NCBI RefSeq assembly: GCF_003063625.1
Contig: NZ_CP026604.1
Span: 4,628,065 to 4,692,064 of the forward strand
DNA: 64,000 nt
Direction: 5' to 3'
DNA from: Saccharobesus litoralis
GTDB taxonomy: Bacteria; Pseudomonadota; Gammaproteobacteria; Enterobacterales; Alteromonadaceae
This document shows, piece after piece, positions 25,348 through 36,985 of the stretch (its first letter is position 1; each line of letters starts with the position of its first letter). The notes under the pieces were generated by a model. The model saw only the letters and a list, made by a program, of their open reading frames with translations. It was not told the origin of the DNA and searched no databases. The translations under genes were made by a program, and so were the position numbers.

Positions 25348-25391
25348 CGTTAGCGAGTTGAGCGAGCAAGCTTTAGACATAACTTGTGTTA

Positions 25392-25408
25392 GCCGAAATC
25401 AATTCGGC
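25392..25408. repeat. GCCGAA/TTCGGC palindrome
   Basis: GCCGAA (25392-25397) and TTCGGC (25403-25408) form a short hairpin in TTAGCCGAAATCAATTCGGC. It is related to the palindrome after smrA at 13570-13592. Confidence 0.5.
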
Positions 25409-25550
25409 CCACAATGGATACTTTTTTTAATCAGCTAAATAAGCTAACAATACGTAACAATTTGTAAATTCACCGCATTGCATTGTGCAATTTTTTGCTA
25501 GGCCAGTTACACTTCAATTATACGCTTTAAAAATACAGTGAATGCTTATC

Positions 25551-26039
25551 ATGAAACGCTCTAACCTAATGATTGTCGCCATTGCGGCCGCCAGCTTAGC
25601 CGGCTGTGAATTAACCGATGAAAATACGGTTTCTATTCCTGATTTAAGTGCTACGTTGGCCAATCAAACCGGACAAGACGGCAGGGCTTGTGTCGATAAA
25701 GGCGATATTCGCGGCTTTGGTGCGCTTAACGACAGGGCTTTATTTGTCGATACGATGGGCGATGGTTATTTTGTCATGACCACATTATGGAGTTGTTATT
25801 CGTTAGATACCGCATTTCAAGTAGGCTTTGATTCACGCAGCTATCAAATATGTGGCGGGCGCTCGGATAAAATACTGACTAGTGATGAAAAATGTTTGGT
25901 CAAGCAAGTATTCAAATTTGATGATCGCAAAGCAGCCCACCAAGCCGTAGATAAAGCAGAGCTAGAGCGCGAGCAACTTAAAAAAGCGGCTGAGCAAAAA
26001 CAAACAAATAAGCCAGAACACACTAACCAGTCTGCGTAA
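25551..26039 (+). CDS. Lipoprotein, probably DUF6491-like
   Basis: This is a 162-residue protein with a lipoprotein signal (lipobox LAGC) followed by about 110 residues with five cysteines: ACVDKGDIRGFGALNDRALFVD, TLWSCYSLD, YQICGGRSDK and EKCLVKQ. The C-terminus is a charged coiled-coil-like tail rich in Lys, Glu and Gln. The pattern resembles DUF6491-type lipoproteins of marine Gammaproteobacteria, but I am not certain. An in-frame ATG nine bases upstream is an alternative start. No function is known. Confidence 0.7.
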   Translation: MKRSNLMIVAIAAASLAGCELTDENTVSIPDLSATLANQTGQDGRACVDKGDIRGFGALNDRALFVDTMGDGYFVMTTLWSCYSLDTAFQVGFDSRSYQICGGRSDKILTSDEKCLVKQVFKFDDRKAAHQAVDKAELEREQLKKAAEQKQTNKPEHTNQSA

Positions 26040-26084
26040 GTTAAATCGTTTAAAAAACGTAAAGGAAAGGTTTAAGCAGGATCA

Positions 26085-26111
26085 AAAACGGCTCGCCTAG
26101 CGAGCCGTTTT
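26085..26111. terminator. Shared bidirectional terminator
   Basis: AAAACGGCTCGC (26085-26096) pairs with GCGAGCCGTTTT (26100-26111) around CTA. It lies between the converging lipoprotein and adk genes and can serve both strands. Confidence 0.85.
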
Positions 26112-26162
26112 AAATTTTTTAATTGGTCTATTAATTTGCCAAAGTCAAAATGACTGGAAAAA

Positions 26163-26852
<690 letters not shown>

Positions 26853-26924
26853 TTAGATAACTAAGATACAAGGACAAGAGCTCGCTGAATGGCTGCAAGA
26901 CAAACTAATTTGCCATATAAAAGC

Positions 26925-26951
26925 AAAAAAGGAGCCGATTAGGCTCCTTTT
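26925..26951 (-). terminator. Terminator of htpG
   Basis: AAAAGGAGCC (26927-26936) pairs with GGCTCCTTTT (26942-26951). Read on the minus strand the hairpin ends in a run of six T, 26 bases after the htpG stop. Confidence 0.85.
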
Positions 26952-26976
26952 CAAATAATTGTTGGCAGTTGAGCGT

Positions 26977-28908
26977 TTAAGCTGTGACTTTTAACAATAA
27001 TTTATTTAAGCGTGATACAAAGCTCGCTGGATCTTCCAAGCTACCTTTTTCTGCCAATGTTGCTTGTAAAAACAACACGTCAACCCACTCTTTAAACGCT
27101 TCTTCGTCTGCTTCATCAGCCACTCGCTTAACTAATGCATGCTCAGGGTTAACTTCAAAAATGTACTTAGTTTCAGGCGCAGCTTGACCTGCCGCTTCTA
27201 ACAACTTAGCCATTTGCGTATTCATGTCGTTTTCGTCAGTAGTAATAACCGCTGGCGATTCCGTTAAGCGATGAGAAACTTTAACGTCTTTAACTTTGTC
27301 ACCTAACGCCGTTTTAGCACGCTCTACAAAGCTAGAAAATTCTTTTTCCGTTTCTTCTTGCTCTTTCTTCGTTTCTTCATCATCTAAGTCAGATAAATCA
27401 ACATTGGCTTTAGCAACAGACTGGAATTGCTTTTCGCTATACTCAGTTAGATGCGACATCAACCACTCATCAATGCGATCTGACATCAATAAGACTTCAA
27501 TGCCCTTCTTACGGAAGATCTCTAAATGCGGGCTGTTTTTCGCCGCATCAAAGCTATCAGCCGTAATATAGTAAATCTTATCTTGGCCTTCTTTCATACG
27601 CTCAATGTAAGCGTCTAAGCCAACCGATTGCTCAGCAGTATCGTTGTGCGTTGAAGCAAAACGGAATAACTTGGCGATCTTTTCTTTATTCGCAAAGTCT
27701 TCAGCTGGACCTTCTTTTAATACGTTACCAAACTCTTTCCAGAAGGTTGCATACTCTTGTGCTTTTTCTTCGTTCTTAGCCATACGGTCTAATAACGATA
27801 AGATCTTCTTAGTATTACCCGAGCGAATGCTTTGCGTGATCTTATTATCTTGTAAAATTTCACGCGAAACATTTAATGGTAAATCATTAGAATCAACTAA
27901 ACCTTTTACAAAACGTAAGTAACTTGGTAAGAATTTTTCAGCGTCATCCATAATGAAAACGCGCTGAACGTACAATTTAATACCATTCTTAGTATCACGG
28001 TCCCACATGTTAAATGGCGCACGCTTAGGAATATACAACAAGCTCGTATATTCAGTTTTACCTTCAACTTTGCTATGGCTCCAAGTTAATGGATCATCAA
28101 AGTCGTGGGCAACTGTCTTATAAAACTCTTTGTATTCGTCTTCACTAATATCTGCTTTTTCGCATGTCCAAAGTGCCGTGCCTTTGTTGATAGCTTCCCA
28201 CTTAGCTGGCTCTGCTGGCGAGCTTTCATTACCCTCTTCGTCAGTTACCGCTGGCACTTCTTCTTTGAACATTTGCACAGGAATGTTGATGTGATCAGAA
28301 TAACGCGTGATAGTACTACGCACTTTCCAATCATCTAAAAACTCATCTTCGTCTTCACGTAAGTGTAAAATAATTTCCGTACCGCGCTGTGGTACTTCAA
28401 TATCAGCAATGGTGAAATCGCCTTCGCCTTTTGATGTCCATTCAACACCTTGGCTAGCATCGACACCTGCGGCACGCGTTTTAACCACGACTTCGTCAGC
28501 TACGATGAAAGCTGAATAAAAACCAACACCAAATTGACCAATTAATTGTGAATCTTTGGCTTGGTCACCGGATAATTTACTGAAGAAATCAGCTGTACCT
28601 GACTTAGCAATTGTCCCTAGGTTATTGATCACGTCTTCACGTGTCATACCAATACCATTATCAGCGATCGTAATGGTACGCGCGTCTTTGTTTACTGATA
28701 CACGAACGCGCAGGTCACCGTCATTTTCATATAAATCGTTATTTTCTAACGCCTTGAAGCGTAATTTATCGGCGGCATCTGATGCGTTTGATACTAACTC
28801 ACGTAAGAAAATTTCTTTGTTTGAATACAGTGAGTGGATCATAAGTTGAAGTAGTTGCTTTACTTCGGTTTGAAAACCAAGCGTTTCTTTTTGAGCTGCT
28901 TCAGACAT
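26977..28908 (-). CDS. htpG: Molecular chaperone HtpG (Hsp90)
   Basis: This is a 643-residue cytosolic Hsp90. The N-terminal ATPase part (about 1-220) shows [36 protein letters not shown] and [15 protein letters not shown]. The middle domain has [25 protein letters not shown], and the C-terminal dimerisation domain is complete. It assists folding of client proteins under heat stress. A near-perfect sigma-32 promoter lies 78-106 bases upstream, so heat-shock control is expected. Confidence 0.98.
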   Translation of the reverse strand: MSEAAQKETLGFQTEVKQLLQLMIHSLYSNKEIFLRELVSNASDAADKLRFKALENNDLYENDGDLRVRVSVNKDARTITIADNGIGMTREDVINNLGTIAKSGTADFFSKLSGDQAKDSQLIGQFGVGFYSAFIVADEVVVKTRAAGVDASQGVEWTSKGEGDFTIADIEVPQRGTEIILHLREDEDEFLDDWKVRSTITRYSDHINIPVQMFKEEVPAVTDEEGNESSPAEPAKWEAINKGTALWTCEKADISEDEYKEFYKTVAHDFDDPLTWSHSKVEGKTEYTSLLYIPKRAPFNMWDRDTKNGIKLYVQRVFIMDDAEKFLPSYLRFVKGLVDSNDLPLNVSREILQDNKITQSIRSGNTKKILSLLDRMAKNEEKAQEYATFWKEFGNVLKEGPAEDFANKEKIAKLFRFASTHNDTAEQSVGLDAYIERMKEGQDKIYYITADSFDAAKNSPHLEIFRKKGIEVLLMSDRIDEWLMSHLTEYSEKQFQSVAKANVDLSDLDDEETKKEQEETEKEFSSFVERAKTALGDKVKDVKVSHRLTESPAVITTDENDMNTQMAKLLEAAGQAAPETKYIFEVNPEHALVKRVADEADEEAFKEWVDVLFLQATLAEKGSLEDPASFVSRLNKLLLKVTA

Positions 28909-28986
28909 CTTAAGTCGTTCTCCTAGATGCGATATTAGAAAAAATAAATTATGCGTTTGCGACGATTATGTCGCTGTTGCAATGAA

Positions 28987-29014
28987 AAATGGGGATAAAG
29001 AAAAAAGATTCAAG
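28987..29014 (-). promoter_or_regulatory. Sigma-32 heat-shock promoter of htpG
   Basis: On the minus strand CTTGAA (29014-29009) and CCCCATTT (28994-28987) are separated by 14 bases. This matches the RpoH consensus CTTGAAA-N11-16-CCCCATNT. The leader downstream holds a small GCGAC/GTCGC hairpin. Confidence 0.88.
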
Positions 29015-29023
29015 GCAAAAATT

Positions 29024-29054
29024 AAAAAAAGATCCAAGCGAGAACGAACTGGAT
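29024..29054 (-). terminator. Probable terminator of murI
   Basis: On the minus strand ATCCAG pairs with CTTGGAT (one bulge) around a ten-base loop and is followed by C and seven T. It lies between murI and the htpG promoter. Confidence 0.55.
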
Positions 29055-29068
29055 TTAAAAATTACTGG

Positions 29069-29872
29069 TTAACCGAATTGGTTTAAGGTGTGTACCTGAC
29101 TGTCTTTCCCTAACAGTCGAGCAATATTACGCTGGGTTAATTCAACACTACCCGAGGTAAAATAAGTCACCTCGCCTTCTGTTTGGTTTACAGGATCCGC
29201 GGTAATTTTTAACAAGTCTTGAACGCGCTTAGCCACGGCTTTACCCGGCTCGATAATATGCACCGGATAATCAAAGCACGCCGCAATTTCATTTTGTAAG
29301 AATGGATAATGCGTACAAGCTAATACCAAAGTATCTGGCTTATCGACAATCAAACTTTGCAAGGTCGATTTAACAATACGACTCGATACTGATTTATCAA
29401 CCCCTTGCTCGACTAATTCAACCCAGCCATTGCACACCAAATAACTCACTTGTGAATGCTGCTGACTGTAGCTAGCGACTAATTTATTTAATCGATTGCT
29501 GTTAATGGTGTTGTGGGTTGCTAATACCGCCACATGTGGCCGCGCCAAGTCATTAAGTGCCGGTTTAACCGCAGGTTCAATTCCAACAAAGGGAATGTCG
29601 TAGGTTAGGCGCAAACGGTCAATGACAGCCACTGTAGCCGTATTGCAGGCAATCACAATAGCTTGGACCTTTTGCTTAAGTAAAAAGTCAACGATAACGC
29701 AACAGCGCTGCCAAACTTGCTCGGTGGTTTTTAAACCATAGGGGGCATATTGGCTATCTGAGACATAAATAAAGTCTTGCTGAGGCAGTAAATCCGTCAG
29801 TTCTCGCAAAACGGATAAACCACCAATGCCTGAATCAAATACACCTATGGGTTGCTTGTTAGTCATGTTCAT
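29069..29872 (-). CDS. murI: Glutamate racemase
   Basis: This is a 267-residue cofactor-independent racemase making D-glutamate for peptidoglycan. GVFDSGIGGLSVLREL starts the fold. The two catalytic cysteines lie in VIACNTATV (about 76) and LACTHYPFL (about 186), with the acidic partners in DSGIGG and nearby. Several starts are possible (TTG 29875, ATG 29872, ATG 29866); none has a strong ribosome site. It follows ligA on the same strand with about 90 bases of palindromic repeat between. Confidence 0.95.
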   Translation of the reverse strand: MNMTNKQPIGVFDSGIGGLSVLRELTDLLPQQDFIYVSDSQYAPYGLKTTEQVWQRCCVIVDFLLKQKVQAIVIACNTATVAVIDRLRLTYDIPFVGIEPAVKPALNDLARPHVAVLATHNTINSNRLNKLVASYSQQHSQVSYLVCNGWVELVEQGVDKSVSSRIVKSTLQSLIVDKPDTLVLACTHYPFLQNEIAACFDYPVHIIEPGKAVAKRVQDLLKITADPVNQTEGEVTYFTSGSVELTQRNIARLLGKDSQVHTLNQFG

Positions 29873-29879
29873 CAAAAAA

Positions 29880-29960
29880 CGATTGTCGCCGCAAGCGACG
29901 ACCTACAAGGATGTAGGAAGTGCCGATTATGTCCGGAACTATTTTCGGCCGACCTACAAG
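29880..29960. repeat. Tandem 'CGACCTACAAGGAT' palindromic repeats
   Basis: CGACCTACAAGGAT occurs twice (about 29898-29911 and 29950-29963). Each copy is preceded by a small hairpin: TGTCGCCGCAAGCGACGA, and CCGGAACTATTTTCGG. This is another member of the GTAGGTCG repeat class and fills the murI-ligA gap. Confidence 0.6.
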
Positions 29961-29962
29961 GA

Positions 29963-32017
<2,055 letters not shown>

Positions 32018-32147
32018 TTAGATTAAAAATCGATACTGTGATTGGCGCTTAGTATAAAGCGCATTATTTTGCAGTAAACCTATTGTTTTTTTAACGGCTA
32101 TTTTTCAGTACACTAGCGCCACAAAAATACACAATGGAATCCTTACA

Positions 32148-32633
32148 ATGCCCTCTTTTGATATCGTTTCAGAAATTGACGCACCAGAGCTTTTAAATGC
32201 AGTAGACAACAGTAAACGTGAACTCGGTACACGCTTTGACTTTAAAGGCGTTAACGCGGATATCACTTTAAAAGATCTCACAGTGACTATTTCGACAGAG
32301 TCAGACTACCAAGTAAATCAAATCATGGATATTTTGATTAAAAACTTAGTACGCCGAAACATTGATACTGAATCTATGGACGCTGATGACAAAATCACCC
32401 ACAGTGGCAAAACATTTTCTAAAAACTTTACCTTTGCTCAGGGTATCGACCAGGCAACGGCTAAAAAAATCGTCAAGTTCATTAAAGATCAAAAATTTAA
32501 AGTTCAAGCGGCTATTCAAGGTGATAAATTGCGCGTGACAGGCAAAAAACGTGATGACTTACAAACCGTCATTGCCGCGTTACGTGGTGAAAGTATGGGC
32601 CTACCATTACAATTCAATAATTTCCGCGACTAA
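32148..32633 (+). CDS. yajQ: YajQ family nucleotide-binding protein
   Basis: This is a 161-residue cytosolic protein that begins [19 protein letters not shown], with the family motifs TRFDFKG and [12 protein letters not shown]. YajQ proteins have two ferredoxin-like folds and bind nucleotides. The Xanthomonas member is a c-di-GMP receptor, and in E. coli it was linked to phage gene expression. The full family length is present. A terminator follows. Confidence 0.95.
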   Translation: MPSFDIVSEIDAPELLNAVDNSKRELGTRFDFKGVNADITLKDLTVTISTESDYQVNQIMDILIKNLVRRNIDTESMDADDKITHSGKTFSKNFTFAQGIDQATAKKIVKFIKDQKFKVQAAIQGDKLRVTGKKRDDLQTVIAALRGESMGLPLQFNNFRD

Positions 32634-32642
32634 ATCTAGTTT

Positions 32643-32680
32643 AAAGCAGTAATAACCTTAGTGTTATTACTGCTTTATTG
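32643..32680 (+). terminator. Terminator of yajQ
   Basis: AAAGCAGTAATAA (32643-32655) pairs over 13 bp with TTATTACTGCTTT (32664-32676) and is followed by a short T-rich tail. Because of the A-rich left side it may work on both strands. Confidence 0.75.
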
Positions 32681-32745
32681 ATATATATCATCGCAAGCCT
32701 AGCGCACTTAGCTAAACTCATGTCAAATAATCAGGATATGAGCTT

Positions 32746-33120
32746 ATGCACCACCTTAGTCAGCAATTCATAAACAAATGCAGTTTGGCACTCAGCCAGT
32801 TACAAGCTGAAGTGTTGCAGCAAATTTATAGCAAAATCCAAGCTTCAAATGTCGAATTGGCACAGTTTATCGATAAGCCAATATCATCACTATCCGCTGA
32901 ACAACAGCTTGAATTATTTGAACAGCACTTCGAGTATTTACTTAAGCAAGAGCTGCCAAAGCTGCGCAACATTTTAACGGCAGAAAGTCAGTTAGACATA
33001 GGTTTATATGGCATCTGCCCTTATTGCGAATCAGAGATGACTCCAGAAGCACTCAGCAAAAACCCTGCCATCCAAACTTGTTGTCAATGTTGTAAAGAGT
33101 GCGAAAAATGTCGAGACTAA
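32746..33120 (+). CDS. DksA/TraR-type zinc-finger protein
   Basis: This is a 124-residue protein with a helical N-terminal half and a C-terminal zinc finger, GLYGICPYCESEMTPEAL ... TCCQCC, of the DksA/TraR type. The coiled-coil is shorter than in DksA and the acidic tip pair is not evident. After the finger the tail is cysteine-rich (CKECEKCRD). Such short relatives can bind RNA polymerase secondary channels, but no function is shown. The MITE-like copy D begins three bases after its stop. Confidence 0.8.
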   Translation: MHHLSQQFINKCSLALSQLQAEVLQQIYSKIQASNVELAQFIDKPISSLSAEQQLELFEQHFEYLLKQELPKLRNILTAESQLDIGLYGICPYCESEMTPEALSKNPAIQTCCQCCKECEKCRD

Positions 33121-33123
33121 GCT

Positions 33124-33253
33124 TTAGTCAAAGCGATCGGGTTTTAGGGGCAGGTTTCTAGTTCCAGACGAAACCTAAGTACTTACATCCATGTAAGCAA
33201 AGTCGAGAATAAGTGCTGACAATGAACCATAAAACCTGAGCGAGAAGACGATA
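33124..33253 (+). mobile_element. MITE-like element, copy D (subfamily 2)
   Basis: This uninterrupted 130-bp copy starts TTAGTCAAAGCGATCGGG and ends GAGCGAGAAGACGATA. Its core holds GGTTT/AAACC (in GGTTTCTAGTTCCAGACGAAACC, read from 33152) and CTTACATCCATGTAAG. It preserves the site into which the 326-bp element inserted in copy C. Confidence 0.85.
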
Positions 33254-33331
33254 TTAATCCACATTGAAAATAAGAACATGCCGCCATACTAGTCTATACT
33301 CAAATTGACTGGGATAATTTGGACTTTTGTT

Positions 33332-33826
33332 ATGGCATTTTCTTTTCAAAATTCGTCTTTTCGCGATCCGGATACTGGTGTCTATAATCTAAATTATTTT
33401 ATGGAGATATTATTTCGCGAATGGCATAGGTCAATGCGCGAACAAGGTCAGTTATCACTCGTTTTAGTTCACCCTAGCTACCCACAACGTCATCATAGCC
33501 AAGAAAAGAAAGTGATCGCCAGTATCTTGGAAAAATCCGTTTATCGCGCAACAGATTTAGTTTCAATACTGAATGAAGATGACTTTTTACTCGGTTTATT
33601 TAATCTTAACAAATCAGGTACGGATGTGATTGTCGACCGGATCATCGCGCAAACTAATGAATTAAAACAACAGTTTGGAATTGAAATTTGGGCTGGCGGT
33701 TTTAACTTATCACCCAATAAAGATATCAGGCTAGAAACCGTATTTGATGAGTTACAGTTGTTTATCAATAGCCCGGATATTCATAATGAAAAACACTTTT
33801 CAATTTCGGAATACCAGCATCATTAA
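33332..33826 (+). CDS. Degenerate GGDEF-like protein
   Basis: This is a 164-residue soluble protein with the beginning of a diguanylate-cyclase domain (DPDTGVYNLNYFMEILFREWHRSMRE). The signature loop reads LNEDDFLLGLF in place of GGDEF, so it cannot be an active cyclase. It may bind nucleotides or proteins. The ATG was preferred to a TTG 27 bases upstream, which adds unrelated residues. It is a single-gene unit downstream of copy D. Confidence 0.75.
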   Translation: MAFSFQNSSFRDPDTGVYNLNYFMEILFREWHRSMREQGQLSLVLVHPSYPQRHHSQEKKVIASILEKSVYRATDLVSILNEDDFLLGLFNLNKSGTDVIVDRIIAQTNELKQQFGIEIWAGGFNLSPNKDIRLETVFDELQLFINSPDIHNEKHFSISEYQHH

Positions 33827-34046
33827 CAAGAAGTTCTCTATATAAGCTCTGCACACCGCCTTGTAAATGAGCCCTAGCTGCTTGCATCGATTTTGGCATA
33901 GGCTTTACTCTTCAACCCAACAGAATATTGGTCATGCTTTAGGCGCCTGGAACAGACCAATGTATACCAAGCACAAATCGTTAACTGAATGACATGGGTG
34001 TACAGCTCAGCATGCAGCCAAAAAAATCACCATAAAAGCCACAAAC

Positions 34047-34076
34047 AAAAAAGGAACCTTACGGTTCCTTTTTTAA
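34047..34076 (-). terminator. Terminator of the TonB2-type operon
   Basis: AAAAAAGGAACC (34047-34058) pairs with GGTTCCTTTTTT (34063-34074) around TTAC. It lies 24 bases after the TPR gene and ends the six-gene operon on the minus strand. Confidence 0.9.
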
Positions 34077-34097
34077 ACTAACTAAACAAAGTGTGGT

Positions 34098-35354
34098 TTA
34101 AATAATTTTTACGTTATTACGACCAGCCACTTCTTTAATATAGCCTGTCCAGCCTTTAGCTGAACGCGCTGTTTTCTTGTGCTTAGATGCCTCTAACGCA
34201 TACTTATAAGCTTGCTTATATTGCTTGGTATAGAAGAAAGCTTCAACCAAAGACAATTGAATTGCAGGTGTTTTATCTGAACCAAGCTCAATCGCTTTTT
34301 CAAACGCCTTAATAGCACGCTTGTAATCTTCAGATAAGGTTAATAAATCACCTACTCGCTTATAGTAATCAGGATCTTGCGTTAATTCAGCGACTTCTTG
34401 ATAATACTTAGCTGCTTTTTTGAATTCCTGAGATTGATGATAATAGTTCGCTAAAGCGCCTATATTCTTCTCGTCTTTCTTTAAAACACCTTCATTTAAG
34501 TATTTTTCTTGAATTTGTGCCGCTTTAATTGGAATGGCATTAGCTGCATACAGCTGAGCAATCGCAACAAAATGGTTTGGCTTAGTTAAGTGCCCTTGTT
34601 TATAAGCTAAGTCAAATGTAGAAAGTGCTCTTTCCATATTTTCGTCTAACAAATAAAACTGACCTAACTGGATCCAGTAGTTTGCCTTTTCTGGGAAAAG
34701 TTTTACTACGGTGGAACCCACTTCAATAGCTTCTTTAAACTTTTTGCGCTCGTAGTAAGAGCTCACTTTTAACAAGTAAGGCGTTACTGCCGGCTTTTTC
34801 TGTAAAGCGATAGCTTTATCAGCTGGTGCAATTAGTTCTTCTAGTTCTTTTAGCTGGTAATGAGCCGTGGCCATTTTCTGATAAACCATTTCGTCCTCTT
34901 TACCAGAGAAGTCCATCCAGCGTTGATAACCTTTAAGCGCTTCGCGCTGGTTACCTTCCTGTAGGTTTAAATCAGCTAAAAGTTTAATCGCATCTTCTTG
35001 TTCAGCTTGGTTAAGTACATCTAAATCAACCGCTTCTTTTAAAAGCTTAATTGATTTTTTTGCACCACCCTTCTGACCAGCATAGATACGGCCGAGAAGA
35101 CGCTTGATGAAAGCTTGATCGAAAGGCTTTTTCGCTTCAATTTCTTCCAACATTTTAATTGCGTCATTAACACGCTCCTCAGCATAAACATCGAATGCAG
35201 CCTGTACTTTTTTACCGACTGATTGCGACATTACCTGAGTTTTACGTTTCTCTGTTTTCTCAGCAACCGCAACGCCCGGCATGATCAAGCTAACACAAAG
35301 TGTTGCTAAACCTAGACCAGTCATTACTTTCTTTGATATAGAAGAGAAATTCAT
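34098..35354 (-). CDS. TPR-repeat protein of the TonB2-type operon
   Basis: This is a 418-residue protein with a signal peptide (VMTGLGLATLCVSLIMPGVAVA) and at least eight tetratricopeptide-like helical repeats, for example DEMVYQKMATAHYQLKEL, KANYWIQLGQFYLLDENM and DPDYYKRVGDLLTLSEDY. It is probably periplasmic. It is the last gene, 67 bases after tonB, in an order known from the TtpC-containing TonB2 systems of Vibrio and Shewanella. There it is thought to help contact with outer-membrane receptors. The ATG with GAGG five bases upstream (35354) is chosen over an earlier frame start. Confidence 0.88.
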   Translation of the reverse strand: MNFSSISKKVMTGLGLATLCVSLIMPGVAVAEKTEKRKTQVMSQSVGKKVQAAFDVYAEERVNDAIKMLEEIEAKKPFDQAFIKRLLGRIYAGQKGGAKKSIKLLKEAVDLDVLNQAEQEDAIKLLADLNLQEGNQREALKGYQRWMDFSGKEDEMVYQKMATAHYQLKELEELIAPADKAIALQKKPAVTPYLLKVSSYYERKKFKEAIEVGSTVVKLFPEKANYWIQLGQFYLLDENMERALSTFDLAYKQGHLTKPNHFVAIAQLYAANAIPIKAAQIQEKYLNEGVLKKDEKNIGALANYYHQSQEFKKAAKYYQEVAELTQDPDYYKRVGDLLTLSEDYKRAIKAFEKAIELGSDKTPAIQLSLVEAFFYTKQYKQAYKYALEASKHKKTARSAKGWTGYIKEVAGRNNVKII

Positions 35355-35421
35355 GTTGACCTCATTGATATCTATATGATGGCTCAAGCATAATTTAACA
35401 ACTTGAGCACATCATCCATAA

Positions 35422-36045
35422 TTACTGTTTCGCGCCTTGCATGTTGAAGTCAAGCTGTACGGTTAAACCGTGTTGCTGAATAGGTTTACCATCAACAATT
35501 TTTGGCTTGTACTTCCACTTAGCTAATGCTTTCTTAGCTGCGCGGTCGAAGATACGCTTAGGCTCTGCTTCAATGACATCGATATTAATAACATTACCTA
35601 GTTCGTCGATAGAGAACTTGAGTTTAACCCAACCTTCTTTACCTTCCCTTAACGCTGCCATTGGGTAGCGAGGTTCGATACGAACAATAGGTGCTGCATC
35701 ACCATCTTGCATCAAATTACCGCCAAGTCCGCCTAGTCCAGTGTCACCAACACTCGTGTCTGGAGCAGGCATATCCAAATTAATACCACTGGCATTTGGA
35801 TCTACCACATCCGGCGTCGACTGCTGAGGCTTAGGTGGCTCAGCAGGTGGCGGCGGAGGCGGGGGCGGCTTGCGCTGCATTTCTTGCACACCTTCTTGAG
35901 GCTTCGACATAACAATATCAATGCGAGGTGCCTTTTCGCTTTCTTCAGGGCCCTTTTGGTTGTTAGCGATTAATTCCGCCATCAACACAAAAAGACCAAA
36001 AGTAATTGCGATACCAATAGGTATAGATAGCAGCATCCGGATCAT
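35422..36045 (-). CDS. tonB: TonB protein (TonB2 type)
   Basis: This is a 207-residue energy transducer. One N-terminal membrane span (about 4-25) is followed by a proline-rich region with eight consecutive prolines, a glycine-rich linker and the C-terminal TonB domain (about 117-200). The conserved features IEPRYPMAALREGKEGWVKLKF and YKPKIVDGKPI are visible. It couples the proton-motive force via ExbB/ExbD to outer-membrane TonB-dependent receptors. It is short, like the Vibrio TonB2 proteins. It starts one base after exbD. Confidence 0.94.
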   Translation of the reverse strand: MIRMLLSIPIGIAITFGLFVLMAELIANNQKGPEESEKAPRIDIVMSKPQEGVQEMQRKPPPPPPPPAEPPKPQQSTPDVVDPNASGINLDMPAPDTSVGDTGLGGLGGNLMQDGDAAPIVRIEPRYPMAALREGKEGWVKLKFSIDELGNVINIDVIEAEPKRIFDRAAKKALAKWKYKPKIVDGKPIQQHGLTVQLDFNMQGAKQ

Positions 36046-36046
36046 A

Positions 36047-36445
36047 TTATTTCTCCGCTGCTACAGTAATTCTTTCAATACCTGCGGCTTTAACTTGATC
36101 CATTACTTTCATAATTAGACCATGCTTAGCTTCTTTATCACCTTGAACAATAACAACGTCAGTGTTCTGTTCAGCAAGCATTTTTTCAACGTTAGCGCGA
36201 ACACGCTCAACATCTACTTGGCGCTTGTCCATCCAGATTTCACCTTTGTCGTTAATCGCGATAAAGATATTTGCCTTAGGCTCAGCTTTTGTATTGTTCG
36301 CCTCTGGCTTATCTACTTCGATACCTGCCTCTTTAACAAAAGACGTGGTAACAATGAAGAAGATTAACATAATGAATACGATGTCTAGCATCGGCGTCAT
36401 GTCGATTGCTGCATCTTCTTCTTCATGATGACGTTTACGTGCCAT
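36047..36445 (-). CDS. exbD: Biopolymer transport protein ExbD
   Basis: This is a 132-residue inner-membrane protein with one N-terminal span and the conserved proton-path aspartate in the DMTPMLDIVFIMLIFFIV region. A periplasmic domain follows. It forms the motor with ExbB for the TonB above. It lies 14 bases after exbB and one base before tonB. Confidence 0.95.
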   Translation of the reverse strand: MARKRHHEEEDAAIDMTPMLDIVFIMLIFFIVTTSFVKEAGIEVDKPEANNTKAEPKANIFIAINDKGEIWMDKRQVDVERVRANVEKMLAEQNTDVVIVQGDKEAKHGLIMKVMDQVKAAGIERITVAAEK

Positions 36446-36459
36446 AACAAAATTCTCTC

Positions 36460-36984
36460 TTAATGATGTGGCAAACTATCCACTAATTTTTCTACTTCCG
36501 TTTTAGCGCGCGCTTCAATTCGTGAGCTAAAGAATACCCCAGATAGGGCTGCAACCATTCCCGCCATAGTCGGAATTGTTGCCATGGAAATACCAGATGC
36601 CATCAGACGTGGGTTACCTGTACCCGATGTTGCCATCGAGTCGAATACGCTAATCATACCCGTTACAGTCCCAAACAATCCGATAAGTGGACACAAAGCT
36701 ACCAAGGTTTTAATCAACAAAAGACGGGCTTTTAACATTTCAGACGCTTCTGAAATCCAAAAATCACGAATTTTATGTGCATACCAAGATGTGGTGTCTG
36801 GTCGTGCATCCCAACGAGCTATTAACTCTTTGCGATACTTTGGAAACTCAATTAAGAGAAACCAATAACGCTCAATCATTAAAAACCACATAATCGCAAG
36901 CACTGCGAAGACGATATATAAAACATCGCCCCCAGTTGATATAAATCCCCTGACAGTTTCCCAAATGTCGATGAGGAATAACAT
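36460..36984 (-). CDS. exbB: ExbB/MotA/TolQ proton channel protein
   Basis: This is a 174-residue inner-membrane protein with three spans. The N-terminal span region is ISTGGDVLYIVFAVLAIMWF. The channel helices carry LIGLFGTVTGMISVFDSM and MATIPTMAGMVAALSGVFF, the conserved Thr/Pro-rich motifs of the ExbB family. It starts one base after the larger TtpC-type gene, so two ExbB-family proteins are made from this operon. Confidence 0.93.
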   Translation of the reverse strand: MLFLIDIWETVRGFISTGGDVLYIVFAVLAIMWFLMIERYWFLLIEFPKYRKELIARWDARPDTTSWYAHKIRDFWISEASEMLKARLLLIKTLVALCPLIGLFGTVTGMISVFDSMATSGTGNPRLMASGISMATIPTMAGMVAALSGVFFSSRIEARAKTEVEKLVDSLPHH

Positions 36985-36985
36985 C

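Noticed and set aside
33927-33961. ATTGGTC/GACCAAT inverted repeat after the GGDEF-like gene
   Set aside because: The stem is short, the loop long and no T run follows; no function can be supported.
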